64,000 bases of DNA from Paenimyroides aestuarii (GTDB lineage Bacteria; Bacteroidota; Bacteroidia; Flavobacteriales; Flavobacteriaceae). Positions 38,837 to 51,851 of the stretch are shown piece after piece. Below the pieces are notes generated by a model that saw nothing but the letters and a program-made list of their open reading frames with translations, was not told the origin of the DNA and did no database searches. The position numbers were made by a program, and so were the translations under genes. The stretch spans positions 1,860,001 through 1,924,000 of the forward strand of contig NZ_CP102382.1 in NCBI RefSeq assembly GCF_024628805.1, given 5' to 3'. Position 1 is the stretch's first letter; each line of letters starts with the position of its first letter.

Positions 38837-39751
38837 ATGAACATGTATCTAAAAAGATTATTTTTTATTGTATTTTTCGTGGGCGGGACATGCGCTTATT
38901 CACAAACCGACTCATTAACTGCTGAAACATTTGATTTTGAAGCACCGCTAACCGATACCCTGCAAATCGCAACGAGTTCTGCGGATTCCATACATTCTAT
39001 TGCCCCTAAAACTCCAGATATTATCCGCATTTCAGATGCTTTTTTATACACGTTGTCATCACCCATTCGCTGGCAGAAAAACGATTTAGCCACTTTGGGA
39101 GTTGCTTTGGGAGGAACAATGCTTTTAAGCTTGGCCGATAAACCTATGAATGAATTTATGTTCAGAGATCAAGGTGCTTTTGCAAACAAATTGGGCAATT
39201 TTGGATACCACAACGGAAAGCCTTATGCTTCGGTTATTGTGGCCGGTGGATTTTATGCAACAGGTTGGATTATTAATGATGAATGGACAAAAGAAACCGC
39301 TGCCATATTAACTTCGGCTTATGCAACATCGGGTGTATTGCAGTCGGCAATGAAAAAAATTGTGGGCAGAGCTAGGCCAACAGAGGGTTTAGGAAACTAT
39401 TCTTTTAGGCCTTTTAAAAACGATCCGGGTTTTAGTTCGTTTCCATCGGGACATTCTCAAATTGCTTTTGTAACTGCGATAGTTTTGGCCGAAAGAGTGG
39501 ATCAAACATGGTTAAAAGGAATTTTTTATACAACTGCAGCGGTAACTATGGCAAGCAGAATGTATGCCAATGCGCATTGGTTAAGCGATGTAGCTTTTGG
39601 CGGTATTTTAGCCTATTTTTGCACCAAAACGGTTATTAAACGATTTGATCAAACCAAATACGAAAACCCTTGGGAAAAGTTTAAAAAGAAAAACATCAAT
39701 TGGAATTTTTCTCTTTCAGGTAACGGAGTTGGATTAATTGGGACTTTTTAG
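38837..39751 (+). CDS. PAP2 superfamily phosphatase
   Basis: 304 residues. A signal peptide ending CAYSQ and a Ser/Thr-rich linker are followed by the acid-phosphatase core. The three family motifs are seen: KKIVGRARPTEG, FSSFPSGHSQIAF and ANAHWLSDVAFGG. The likely substrate is a membrane lipid phosphate, such as undecaprenyl pyrophosphate or phosphatidate. It is the only plus-strand gene in this stretch. Confidence 0.92.
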   Translation: MNMYLKRLFFIVFFVGGTCAYSQTDSLTAETFDFEAPLTDTLQIATSSADSIHSIAPKTPDIIRISDAFLYTLSSPIRWQKNDLATLGVALGGTMLLSLADKPMNEFMFRDQGAFANKLGNFGYHNGKPYASVIVAGGFYATGWIINDEWTKETAAILTSAYATSGVLQSAMKKIVGRARPTEGLGNYSFRPFKNDPGFSSFPSGHSQIAFVTAIVLAERVDQTWLKGIFYTTAAVTMASRMYANAHWLSDVAFGGILAYFCTKTVIKRFDQTKYENPWEKFKKKNINWNFSLSGNGVGLIGTF

Positions 39752-39770
39752 GATAATATTTACCGATTCA

Positions 39771-39841
39771 GGTTGTCATTCCGTAGGATTTTTTTTATTA
39801 TTTATTAATCTTTTGAAGAGATGCTTACGGTATGGCAAACG
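39771..39841. repeat. Degenerate palindromic intergenic repeat
   Basis: GTTGTCATTCCGTA (39772-39785) and, further on, TACGGTATGGCAAAC (39826-39840) are imperfect inverted repeats around an AT-rich middle. The GTCATTCCGTAGGA core is known to me as a common flavobacterial intergenic palindrome; this copy looks decayed. It may act as a terminator for the PAP2 gene. Confidence 0.45.
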
Positions 39842-39904
39842 TTGTGAATAATTTAATTTACATTACAATTAACAATGTTATTCAAAAAGGTTGATCTTTA
39901 GTAT

Positions 39905-41290
39905 TTATGAATTATAATTATTTACATTTTCAAATATTATTTTGATATCCTTAATATATTGTTCTTTTACGTTTTTACCAGACTTATCAATTAATCCTTC
40001 TACTTTTGGTTTTTCAGTTGTAGCATCTTTGTCTCTAATATCATTAGTAGGGATTACTTGAAATTGATATTCTTCATATTTTTTTGAAATTTTCTCAATT
40101 TCTACTTCCATATTTTTATCTAAGATTACGCTAATTTTTTCATAGCCTAGTTTTTTTAATAAATCTAAAATTTTATCCAGATTACCCGCTCCTCCAATAC
40201 CCCAGCCAAAAAAATTAGCTGAAATATTAAGGTTTAGTAATTCTATTATTTTTTTTAAATATATCACATCTTCTTGACCCTCAACGAGAATTAAGTTGTC
40301 TTCTAGAAAAAATATCTCTTTAGCGTCTGTTCCAAGAGTGTGTGGATTGAATAAGTTTCCTAATAGACTTCTTATGGAATCAATTTGATTTGACTCTATT
40401 TGATTTATTTGAGTACCCTTATTTTTTCTAATAACTCTTGCTAGGGAACCTCCGTTAATCAATGATTCCCAACTTATGAAATATGGTGAATGGGTAGAGA
40501 TAACAATTTGTCTGGTAGCTGAATATTCTAGCAATAACTCAGATAATTTTCTTTGTAAACTTGGATGTAATGAAAGTTCAGGTTCATCAATTACTATAAT
40601 ATCGCCTTCTTTCGAATCATATAAAGCATCAATTATTGTAAAAATACTTAACAAGCCTTCTCCTGCCCCCTCACTACTATGATAATGGTTATCATAATTA
40701 AATTTAATATAGTAATTCCCATTATCTGATTGGTCTATAGTCCAATTAGGTAAAGGGTTTAATACTTTTGACAAAACTTTATTAAACTCGTCCGGGCTTT
40801 TATTTATATTGAAAAGTCTATAGGAGAAATTATTGTAGTTAGCGCTTCTCTGACTTTCAAAAGTATCATTTTGAAAAAAATCATTTCTAGACCAACTATT
40901 TTTTATAAAATAAGGTTCAAAAGTTCTCCGTGATTTTATTACAAAAATATTTACATCTTTTGCAATTAGATCATTTTCGATTGTTTCAATTTCACTTCCT
41001 CCGTGACTTGAGGTTTTTAAAATTATATTATTTGCATTAACATTCTCCAGAATAATCTCAACTCTATCATTAGCAATTTTATTTCTCTTACCTTCAGTAA
41101 AACTTGGTTTATTATAACTTTTTATACTATTTAAAGCTTTAAAGGCTTCAATAATAGTTGATTTACCGGAGTTGTTTGGACCAACTAATATTGTTAGACC
41201 ACTTCCCAATTTATCATTTGGAATACTAAGTATAAACTCGCTTTTTTGAGAAAAGCCTCTTAAGCCAGAAATTGAAATTTTTTTGAACAT
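39905..41290 (-). CDS. OLD-family ATP-dependent endonuclease (ABC-type ATPase + TOPRIM)
   Basis: 461 residues. An SMC/ABC-type ATPase half has Walker A LVGPNNSGKST near 33, a signature-like SSEGAGEGLLS near 205, Walker B DIIVIDEPELSLHP near 227 and the switch STHSPYF near 262. A TOPRIM half has the acidic start ILVEGQEDVIYL near 333 and VILDKNME near 385. OLD-type enzymes are nucleases with phage-defence or DNA-repair roles. No GajB-like helicase or reverse transcriptase is adjacent, so it looks like the stand-alone class. It is AT-richer than its neighbours and probably acquired. Confidence 0.88.
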   Translation of the reverse strand: MFKKISISGLRGFSQKSEFILSIPNDKLGSGLTILVGPNNSGKSTIIEAFKALNSIKSYNKPSFTEGKRNKIANDRVEIILENVNANNIILKTSSHGGSEIETIENDLIAKDVNIFVIKSRRTFEPYFIKNSWSRNDFFQNDTFESQRSANYNNFSYRLFNINKSPDEFNKVLSKVLNPLPNWTIDQSDNGNYYIKFNYDNHYHSSEGAGEGLLSIFTIIDALYDSKEGDIIVIDEPELSLHPSLQRKLSELLLEYSATRQIVISTHSPYFISWESLINGGSLARVIRKNKGTQINQIESNQIDSIRSLLGNLFNPHTLGTDAKEIFFLEDNLILVEGQEDVIYLKKIIELLNLNISANFFGWGIGGAGNLDKILDLLKKLGYEKISVILDKNMEVEIEKISKKYEEYQFQVIPTNDIRDKDATTEKPKVEGLIDKSGKNVKEQYIKDIKIIFENVNNYNS

Positions 41291-41353
41291 AAAATGTTAT
41301 CTTTTTTTACATATAATATTTCGATTAGCACCTAAAAATAAACTATTTTTTTA

Positions 41354-42235
41354 TTATTTACTCCCTTTTGCTTTAATCATTTGTTCCAGCATGTCCCACA
41401 ATTCTTTTGGAATATTTTCCAGCATATTAAATTCGCCGGCACCTTGCAACCATTCACCTCCGTCAATTGTTACCACTTCGCCGTTGATGTATTGTGAAAA
41501 ATCGGAAACTAAGTAAGCAGCTAAATTCGCCAATTCTTGATGATTACCTACGCGTCTTAATGGCACTTGTTTAGTAATATCAAACTGATCTTTTAAATTA
41601 CCCGGCAATAAACGATCCCAAGCACCTTTGGTAGGAAAAGGTCCTGGAGCAATGGCATTCATGCGAATTCCGTATTTAGCCCATTCCACTGCCAAACTGC
41701 GTGTCATTGTCAACACCCCTGCTTTTGCAGTTGCACTTGGTACTACATAGCCCGAACCTGTCCAAGCATAAGTTGTAACAATATTTAAAACGGTTTTGTT
41801 CTTTTCGCCTTTGTCAATCCAATGTTTTCCCAAAGCAAGTGTACAGTTTTTGCTTCCTTTTAAAACAATGTCGATAATAGTATCAAAAGCATTTGCCGAT
41901 AAACGTTCGGTAGGAGAGATGAAGTTACCCGCAGCGTTGTTCAGCAAAACATCCACTTTTCCAAACGCAGATAAAACCTGTTGCAACATATTTTCTACCT
42001 GATCGTAATGACGCACATCGCAAGCTATTGGCAAACATGTTCCGCCTGTTTTTTCTTCTAATTCTTTTGCCGTATTTTGTAGTTTTTCAATATCGCGAGA
42101 AGTAATGGCAACTTTTGCACCCAACTCTAAAAAATAGGTGGTCATGGCTTTACCCAAACCGCTGCCACCACCTGTTACAATAATAACTTTACCTTTTAAC
42201 GCATCGTCGCGTAACATTTTTTGTGAAAAATCCAT
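41354..42235 (-). CDS. SDR-family oxidoreductase (2,4-dienoyl-CoA reductase-like)
   Basis: 293 residues. It has the Rossmann motif VTGGGSGLGKAM near 20 and NNAAGNF near 97. The architecture GSKNCTLALGKHWI and IAPGPFPTKGAWDRLLPG is like the peroxisomal-type 2,4-dienoyl-CoA reductase group acting on unsaturated fatty acyl-CoA. The active-site Tyr of YxxxK is replaced: the position reads SGYVVPSATAKAG, as is usual for that branch. Substrate inferred. Confidence 0.85.
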   Translation of the reverse strand: MDFSQKMLRDDALKGKVIIVTGGGSGLGKAMTTYFLELGAKVAITSRDIEKLQNTAKELEEKTGGTCLPIACDVRHYDQVENMLQQVLSAFGKVDVLLNNAAGNFISPTERLSANAFDTIIDIVLKGSKNCTLALGKHWIDKGEKNKTVLNIVTTYAWTGSGYVVPSATAKAGVLTMTRSLAVEWAKYGIRMNAIAPGPFPTKGAWDRLLPGNLKDQFDITKQVPLRRVGNHQELANLAAYLVSDFSQYINGEVVTIDGGEWLQGAGEFNMLENIPKELWDMLEQMIKAKGSK

Positions 42236-42517
42236 ATATTATAATTTAGTTGGTTTGGTAAATATACAAAAAAAGTATGCATGCATAGTATTTTTTCGTC
42301 AAAATCAAAATATTCAACGCTCGAAATTTTATTACAAGTGTTTAAATGTTAAAAAATGGAGTTAACATGTTTATGCTAAGTTAACTAAAAATTAACCTTA
42401 AAAAAACAACGAAAATAATTTGCGTGTTTCATAAAATCTCAAGTACTTTGCAATCGCAATAACGAAATGAAAGTTATCGCCCACAAAAAAAACTTTTTCA
42501 AAAAAAGCAAAAATAAA
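42236..42517. other. Intergenic region before the rRNA promoter
   Basis: No gene is seen. AT-rich, with a weaker promoter-like TTTG (42419-42422) and TACTTTG (42444-42450) that could be a second upstream rRNA promoter with non-ideal spacing in the -7 element. Confidence 0.4.
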
Positions 42518-42548
42518 TTTGCTGATTAAAAAATAAGTTTTACTTTTG
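42518..42548 (+). promoter_or_regulatory. rRNA operon promoter
   Basis: TTTG (42518-42521), 19 bases, TACTTTTG (42541-42548): a full consensus Bacteroidota promoter about 135 bases before the 16S gene. Confidence 0.8.
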
Positions 42549-42615
42549 CAACCGCTTTGAGAGAGAGGCGAAGATAAGAAGAATAAGTTCATAGACATAT
42601 TGGATTAACAGAGAA

Positions 42616-42629
42616 TTAAAGAGTAAAAG
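42616..42629 (+). other. 16S processing stem, 5' strand
   Basis: The 14 bases TTAAAGAGTAAAAG here are perfectly complementary to CTTTTACTCTTTAA at 44220-44233 on the other side of 16S. This is the long-range stem cut by RNase III to release pre-16S. Confidence 0.8.
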
Positions 42630-42682
42630 CTCTTGGTCAACCAAGAGGTTTTAAACGACACATCAACAATATAAAAAATTAT

Positions 42683-44202
<1,520 letters not shown>

Positions 44203-44219
44203 AGAGATGGTTTAAACAT

Positions 44220-44233
44220 CTTTTACTCTTTAA
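44220..44233 (+). other. 16S processing stem, 3' strand
   Basis: CTTTTACTCTTTAA, the perfect complement of 42616-42629. Confidence 0.8.
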
Positions 44234-44270
44234 CTGTTGGTTCAAAAAAAAAGCAGAATAAAAAATACAG

Positions 44271-44344
44271 AGTCTCGTAGCTCAGCTGGTTAGAGTACTA
44301 CACTGATAATGTAGGGGTCGGCAGTTCGAGTCTGCCCGGGACTA
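44271..44344 (+). tRNA. tRNA-Ile (GAT)
   Basis: Acceptor stem AGTCTCG/CGGGACT, anticodon stem CTACA/TGTAG with loop CTGATAA, T-arm GTTCGAGTC. CCA is not encoded. It is in the usual 16S-23S spacer position. Confidence 0.95.
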
Positions 44345-44432
44345 CAAAGTATTTTATTCAAAGGAAATTCTAGAGGTTAGCTAACCGTACAGTTACTGTT
44401 AACTATAAACTGTTAACTAACAACTACGATAC

Positions 44433-44509
44433 GGGGGATTAGCTCAGCTGGCTAGAGCGCCTGCCTTGCACGCAGGAGGTCAAGGGTTCGACTCCCTTAT
44501 TCTCCACCA
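44433..44509 (+). tRNA. tRNA-Ala (TGC)
   Basis: Acceptor GGGGGAT/ATTCTCC with the G3-U70 identity pair, anticodon stem CCTGC/GCAGG with loop CTTGCAC, and an encoded CCA end. Confidence 0.95.
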
Positions 44510-44511
44510 CA

Positions 44512-44586
44512 AGAGATTCAGCCAAAAGGGGCTGGAGCGTCCCGCTATAGGCGGGAAGGTCAAGGGTTCGACTCCCTTATTCTCCA
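44512..44586 (+). pseudogene. tRNA-Ala-derived pseudo-tRNA in the rRNA spacer
   Basis: 31 bases (44557-44587) are identical to the 3' part of the tRNA-Ala gene 80 bases upstream, and GGCT-GAGCG before the anticodon arm also matches. The anticodon arm is replaced by CCCGC-TATAG-GCGGG, a good 5-bp stem with only a 5-base loop. The D-arm is altered to AGCC-AAAAGG-GGCT, and the acceptor pairs at only about five of seven positions. It cannot decode normally. Confidence 0.75.
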
Positions 44587-44804
44587 CAAGAAGCAATAAG
44601 CTGTAAGCTTAAAGCTAAAAGCCTAGTGCGTAAAGCGCGAAGCAAAAAGTTCATTGACATATTGAGATACATTTAAAAAGTAGAAAAGATATTAGAAATA
44701 ATATAAAGCACATTTTTTGGTAGTACGTTATAAGAAATACGTTTTAGGTTTTCGAACCTATAACCTATAGCTTACAACATAGAACTAAAAAAGTAGAGCA
44801 CAAT

Positions 44805-47668
<2,864 letters not shown>

Positions 47669-47869
47669 GCTCTGGAAGTTGCTTTGTAAAGAATAGTATT
47701 AGTATTAAGACGAAAGTATTAAGTATTAAGACTAGCATATCTACAAAAAAATAAAAGTATCGAAAATATGTTAACAATATTGCAGCAAAGCTGCGTTTAA
47801 AGTTGAAAGTTTAACGCGTTCAAGGTTAAAACCTGAAACAAAAGAAACTTTAAACCTTAAACAGAGATT

Positions 47870-47979
<110 letters not shown>

Positions 47980-47987
47980 TTTTTAGT

Positions 47988-48025
47988 AAAGCCTGTCTTT
48001 TTCAAGACGGGCTTTCTTTTTTTAT
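47988..48025 (+). terminator. rRNA operon terminator, copy 1
   Basis: AAAGCCTGTCTT-TTTC-AAGACGGGCTTT hairpin (12-bp stem with one G-T) and T-run directly after 5S. Confidence 0.92.
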
Positions 48026-48199
48026 AGGTGCGGCGTGTCCCTTCGGTCGATCCGCCGCCTTTTTTTAATAAAGCCTGTCTTTTTCAAGACGGGCTTTCTT
48101 TTGTTATTTACTACGTACCGTTCGCTTCGCTCGGGTGGTGCGGCGCAATTCGCAAGCTCGGGTCGCTGCCTTTTTTTAATAAAGCCTGTCTTTTTCAAG
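48026..48199 (+). repeat. Repeated 5S-tail/terminator units, copies 2 and 3
   Basis: Copy 2 (hairpin 48070-48097) and copy 3 (48181-48199, 5' half only) repeat the rRNA terminator. Each is preceded by a CGCYGCCTTTTTTTAATAAAGCC segment that resembles the very end of the 5S gene, and by GC-rich inverted repeats (GCGGCG...CGCCGC at 48031-48059). Copy 3 stops at the left end of an insertion sequence. Confidence 0.8.
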
Positions 48200-49614
48200 G
48201 ATCAATCTCAAAAGTTGGGGGAGGAAATGGAATAAAACAGATATTTGCATTCAAAATTAAAGAAGTTGGGTAGTTATATAGAGTTGTTAAAATTAGTTCT
48301 CCCAGAATTTCTAATCGAGTATTTCGAATTAGTCAGAACACAAACATTAGAAGAAACCCTTCATATTTATTTTGAAGAAAAAGCTGGTATTCCCAAAGAA
48401 TTCAATAATCTTGAATTGGTTTCCAAAGGTTTTTTAAATGAGATAACCATTCAGGATTTCCCCCTTTGTGTGAAACATGAATATCTTCCCGTAAAGAGAC
48501 GCAGATGGACTGATAAGGTATCGGGAGATATTGTTCAACGAGATTGGAATTTAGTGGCAAAAGGAACTCGTTTGACTTCTGATTTTGCTTTTTTTTTAAA
48601 GAAATTAATCGATACTAAAGCAACCAACTGTACCACTATTGGTGGATTCTTTGGCGTTAGTGGCAAAAAACTTCTTCGTCAATACAAAAATAAACTCAGC
48701 GATTTTAAGCAATGGAACGAAAAACCACATGCAAAAGAGTGTCTGATATTTCCAGAAAATATCTCTTCATCTCTTTCCTTAGACGAAGTTGCTCTTACCA
48801 ATGGCGAATTATACACTGTGCTAACCAGTAAAAAAGCAAAAGGCAAAAAAGGAAGTATTGTGGCTTTAACTGCCGGAACTAAAGTCGAAACCGTTATAGA
48901 ACACATTCGAAAAATTGACGAAAAACTAAGAAAAACCGTAACGGAAATCACCTTGGACATGGCTAATTCTATGAAACTTATTGCTAAAAAATGTTTTTCA
49001 AATGCAACTCAGGTAATTGATAGGTTTCATGTGCAGAAATTAGCATTGGAGGCATTTCAGGAGCTACGCATCACTCACCGTTGGACTGAAATGGATAATG
49101 AAAACATCCAATTAAAAAAGGCAAAAGAAAACCTATACAAATTCATTCCTGAAATATTGAGCAATGGAGATACGAAAAAGCAGTTATTAGCAAGAAGTCG
49201 ATACTTGTTGTATAAGTGCAAAAGCAAATGGACAAGATTACAACAAGAGAGCACATCTTTACTTTTTGAGCTATATCCAGATATTAAAAAAGCTTACGGT
49301 TTAAATCAACAGCTTCGCAGTATTTACAACAATAATAACGATAAGAATGTCGCTATAACAAAGCTCGCGCATTGGTATGATGATGTTAAAAATCAGGGTT
49401 TAAAAGTTTTAATATCGTTGTAAACACAATAACGATAAACTACCATGGGATTTTGAATTACTTTGATAAAAGAAGTACTAGTGCTTGGGCTGAATCTTTC
49501 AATGCCAAAATAAAAAACTTTAGAAACCACTTCAGAGGGGTTAGAAATACAGAATTCTTTCTGTATCGATTGACTAGATTATTTGCCTAATCCCCCAGGT
49601 TTTGAACTTGATAC
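48199..49614 (+). mobile_element. Insertion sequence, ISL3 family (ISAon1-type)
   Basis: About 1.42 kb with terminal inverted repeats of 24 bases, 19 identical: left 48199-48222 (GGATCAATCTCAAAAGTT...) and the complement of right 49591-49614. The right repeat begins directly after the transposase stop. Flanking 8-base sequences (TTTTTCAA and GGTATTTT) do not match, so no target duplication is visible. The left end cuts the third rRNA terminator copy. Confidence 0.85.
48245..49590 (+). CDS. ISL3/ISAon1-type transposase, -1 frameshifted
   Basis: The first frame (48245-49423, 392 residues, TTG start) covers the N-terminal region and most of the DDE domain, including LSLDEVALTNGELY, ITLDMANSMK and VIDRFHVQKLALE. 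It then runs into a stop. The expected C-terminus continues in the -1 frame to 49590: SFNIVVNTITINYHG, NYFDKRSTSAWAESFNAK (holding the final acidic residue) and FFLYRLTRLFA. The shift falls at GGT TTA AAA, where T TTA AAA is a classical slippery heptamer (49398-49404 region). Either programmed frameshifting or a one-base deletion is possible. Confidence 0.75.
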
Positions 49615-49679
49615 GGTATTTTTTCACCAACAGGGGGAACATTTTATGCAGTTGCATTTTTTAGTTGAATCTAAGAAAT
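49615..49679. other. Short stretch between the IS and tRNA-His terminator
   Basis: No gene is visible. Its sequence is not the missing half of the third rRNA terminator copy, so left and right IS flanks do not belong together. Confidence 0.5.
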
Positions 49680-49711
49680 AAAAAAACGAGCCATTTCAAA
49701 AATGTCTCGTT
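49680..49711 (-). terminator. Terminator for the tRNA-His genes
   Basis: On the minus strand AACGAG...CTCGTT with an inner CATTT/AAATG pairing and a T-run. Confidence 0.78.
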
Positions 49712-49714
49712 AAG

Positions 49715-49789
49715 GGTGAAAGACGGGTCTCGAACCCGCGACCTTTGGAACCACAATCCAACGCTCTAACCAACTGAGCTACAATCACC
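49715..49789 (-). tRNA. tRNA-His (GTG), copy A
   Basis: Anticodon stem TTGGA/TCCAA with loop TTGTGGT (anticodon GTG), T-arm GCGGG-TTCGAGA-CCCGT, and an encoded extra 5' G opposite discriminator C. Acceptor GTGATTG/CTTTCAC contains two adjacent U-U oppositions (5-68, 6-67). CCA is not encoded. Confidence 0.93.
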
Positions 49790-49829
49790 GTGTAGGAGTT
49801 TTATTTTAAAAGTCAACTCTGAACTTTTG

Positions 49830-49904
49830 GGTGAAAGACGGGTCTCGAACCCGCGACCTTTGGAACCACAATCCAACGCTCTAACCAACTGAGCTACAAT
49901 CACC
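49830..49904 (-). tRNA. tRNA-His (GTG), copy B
   Basis: Identical in sequence to copy A, 40 bases upstream of it on the minus strand, with the same acceptor mismatches. The two form a tandem duplicate sharing one terminator. Confidence 0.93.
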
Positions 49905-49969
49905 GTGTTTATTTTACGACTGCAAATATACAGATATTTCAATGCTTCGCAAACATTTTTTTTGTTTTT

Positions 49970-50686
49970 TTATTTCAAATCTGTTAAGGCGTTGACAGCC
50001 ACATATCTCTCTACTGTAAAACCTTCTGCATAATCAACAAAAACCAATCTTCCTAAGTCTTTTGCGCGGTATTCGATGCTTTCTGTAAAGTTTTTTGTAG
50101 CAATAGGCGAAAGCGGTTCTTTAGAATCGGGATCATAAAACTGCGTACTATATGCCATTACTGCATCTATTTTGTGTTGCATAAATTGGGAAATATCTAC
50201 TACAAAATTTGGTTCAATATTTTTCCATTGTATGTAGTGATACACCAATTTTGGTCGCCATTCGGTTTGAATAACTCCGTTCAATGAAGTTTCAATGCGT
50301 CTTAATCCCGATAAAAAACAGGCATCTGAAACCAATTTACTTCCTTTTCCGTGGTCAATATGGCGGTCATCAATTGCATTGCAAATAACAATTTCGGGTT
50401 GGTATTGACGTATTTTTTTTATGATTTCTAATTGATGTGCCTCATCGTTTACAAAAAAACCATCTCTAAACTTTAGATTTTCGCGAAATGCTACTCCTAA
50501 AATAGTTGATGCTTTTGCCGCTTCTTCTGCTCTGATTGCTGCCGAACCGCGCGTTCCTAATTCCCCTTGGGTTAGATCAATAATACCTACTTTTTTTCCT
50601 AAGGATACTTCTTTTGCAATGGTTCCGCCGCAACCCAATTCCACATCGTCAGGATGTGCACCAAAAGCCAATATATCTAATTTCAT
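49970..50686 (-). CDS. bshB1: Bacillithiol biosynthesis deacetylase BshB1
   Basis: 238 residues. It removes the acetyl group of GlcNAc-malate in bacillithiol synthesis. Zinc-site motif GAHPDDVELGCGGT (AHPDDxE) is at residue 8, TQGELGTRG near 40, and the second metal His in DDRHIDHGKGS near 112. The length is typical. It is a single gene downstream of the isochorismate synthase gene. Confidence 0.94.
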   Translation of the reverse strand: MKLDILAFGAHPDDVELGCGGTIAKEVSLGKKVGIIDLTQGELGTRGSAAIRAEEAAKASTILGVAFRENLKFRDGFFVNDEAHQLEIIKKIRQYQPEIVICNAIDDRHIDHGKGSKLVSDACFLSGLRRIETSLNGVIQTEWRPKLVYHYIQWKNIEPNFVVDISQFMQHKIDAVMAYSTQFYDPDSKEPLSPIATKNFTESIEYRAKDLGRLVFVDYAEGFTVERYVAVNALTDLK

Positions 50687-50719
50687 TCTTTTTCTTTCTG
50701 TAAAATTATAAAACCTTAT

Positions 50720-51772
50720 CTACAAAACACTTTTTATGGTTTTGCTTTTATTTACTGTTTCTTCATACTCGTTCTCGGGTATGCTGTCTTTGTTGATACC
50801 GCCACCCAAAAATAAATATGCTTGGTTTTTATCTAGTTTCATGCATCGCAAATTTACAAAGAGATCGCTTTTTGTGGAATAATCTAGATTATTAAATTTC
50901 CATTCACCTAAATATCCACCATAGAATTCTCGGTTATAACCTTCGTTTTCGATGATAAATTTTTGTGCTTCTTGTTTAGGAAACCCGCACAATGCTGGAG
51001 TTGGATGCAATGCTTCTATTGCTTTATACGCATCTTGAGTGTTTTTCAAAACCGCTGCGATATCGGTTTTGATATGCACTAATGAACCAGCTTGGTAAGA
51101 GTAGGGTTTGGTTGCCTGTAAGTCATTACTTAACGGTTTTAAAGCATTCATTATAAAATCGGTGACAACTTGCTGTTCGTTTTGTTCTTTTTCCCCCCAA
51201 ATAATGTTTTTTAAATCCGCATTTGGCTGGTTAATAGTACCTGCCAGCGAAACTGTTTGTACTACATTGTTGTTTATTTTTACTAATTGCTCGGGTGTTG
51301 CTCCCATCCACATGCCCACATTGGGGTGGTAAAACCAATATACAAAAGCTGTGGGATATTTTTTTATAAGTCTTTGAAAATAAATCGGATATTTATCTTG
51401 TTCAATTGTAACGGTTTCTTTTCGCGAAAGAACCACTTTTTCCATTAAGCCATCGTGAATAGCTTGAATGCCTTTATTTACCAAAAGTAGATGTTTTTCT
51501 CTTTCAAAGCTATTGGTTTGGGCAGGGATATCTTGTGAAAATTCCACAGAAAAATCGATAAATTCATGAGTGATATCGCAATCTTCTGGATAAAAAACTA
51601 TTTTTTCATTTTCATGAAAAGGTGCAAATACAAAACAGCTTTTTGTGAGTTTGGTTGTTGTATGGAGCATTTTGTTTTTTTGAAACCAGCCAACTATCTG
51701 TGAATTATTTGGTTTTCGGTAAAGTACAAAAGGGGTACTTGCGGCAAGTGCTTTTTGAAACAAATTATTCAT
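50720..51772 (-). CDS. menF: Isochorismate synthase (chorismate-binding enzyme)
   Basis: 350 residues. It converts chorismate to isochorismate for menaquinone. C-terminal family features include KVVLSRKE near 133, VYWFYHPNVGMWMGATPEQLV near 163, the metal/chorismate-binding HPTPALCGFPKQEA near 250 and EFYGGYLGE near 275. The symbol is by role, since no other men gene lies in the window; an EntC-type siderophore role cannot be excluded. Confidence 0.88.
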   Translation of the reverse strand: MNNLFQKALAASTPFVLYRKPNNSQIVGWFQKNKMLHTTTKLTKSCFVFAPFHENEKIVFYPEDCDITHEFIDFSVEFSQDIPAQTNSFEREKHLLLVNKGIQAIHDGLMEKVVLSRKETVTIEQDKYPIYFQRLIKKYPTAFVYWFYHPNVGMWMGATPEQLVKINNNVVQTVSLAGTINQPNADLKNIIWGEKEQNEQQVVTDFIMNALKPLSNDLQATKPYSYQAGSLVHIKTDIAAVLKNTQDAYKAIEALHPTPALCGFPKQEAQKFIIENEGYNREFYGGYLGEWKFNNLDYSTKSDLFVNLRCMKLDKNQAYLFLGGGINKDSIPENEYEETVNKSKTIKSVL

Positions 51773-51851
51773 ATTACATATAGGTTTTTATTGATTGATA
51801 CAGATGCAATTGGAGTTATCAACAAAAAACCAGCTTATTAGCTGGCTTTCG

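Noticed and set aside
39905..41290. Gabija (GajA) assignment for the OLD-type protein
   Set aside because: No GajB helicase is adjacent; the neighbours are a PAP2 phosphatase and an SDR.
44557..44587. Phage or element attachment site at the tRNA-Ala 3' end
   Set aside because: The direct repeat is only 80 bases from the tRNA, with no integrase or cargo between; a local tRNA duplication explains it better.
48028..48273. Two overlapping plus-strand frames with repeated ACLFQ/KPVFF segments
   Set aside because: They are produced by the repeated rRNA terminators, not by coding sequence.
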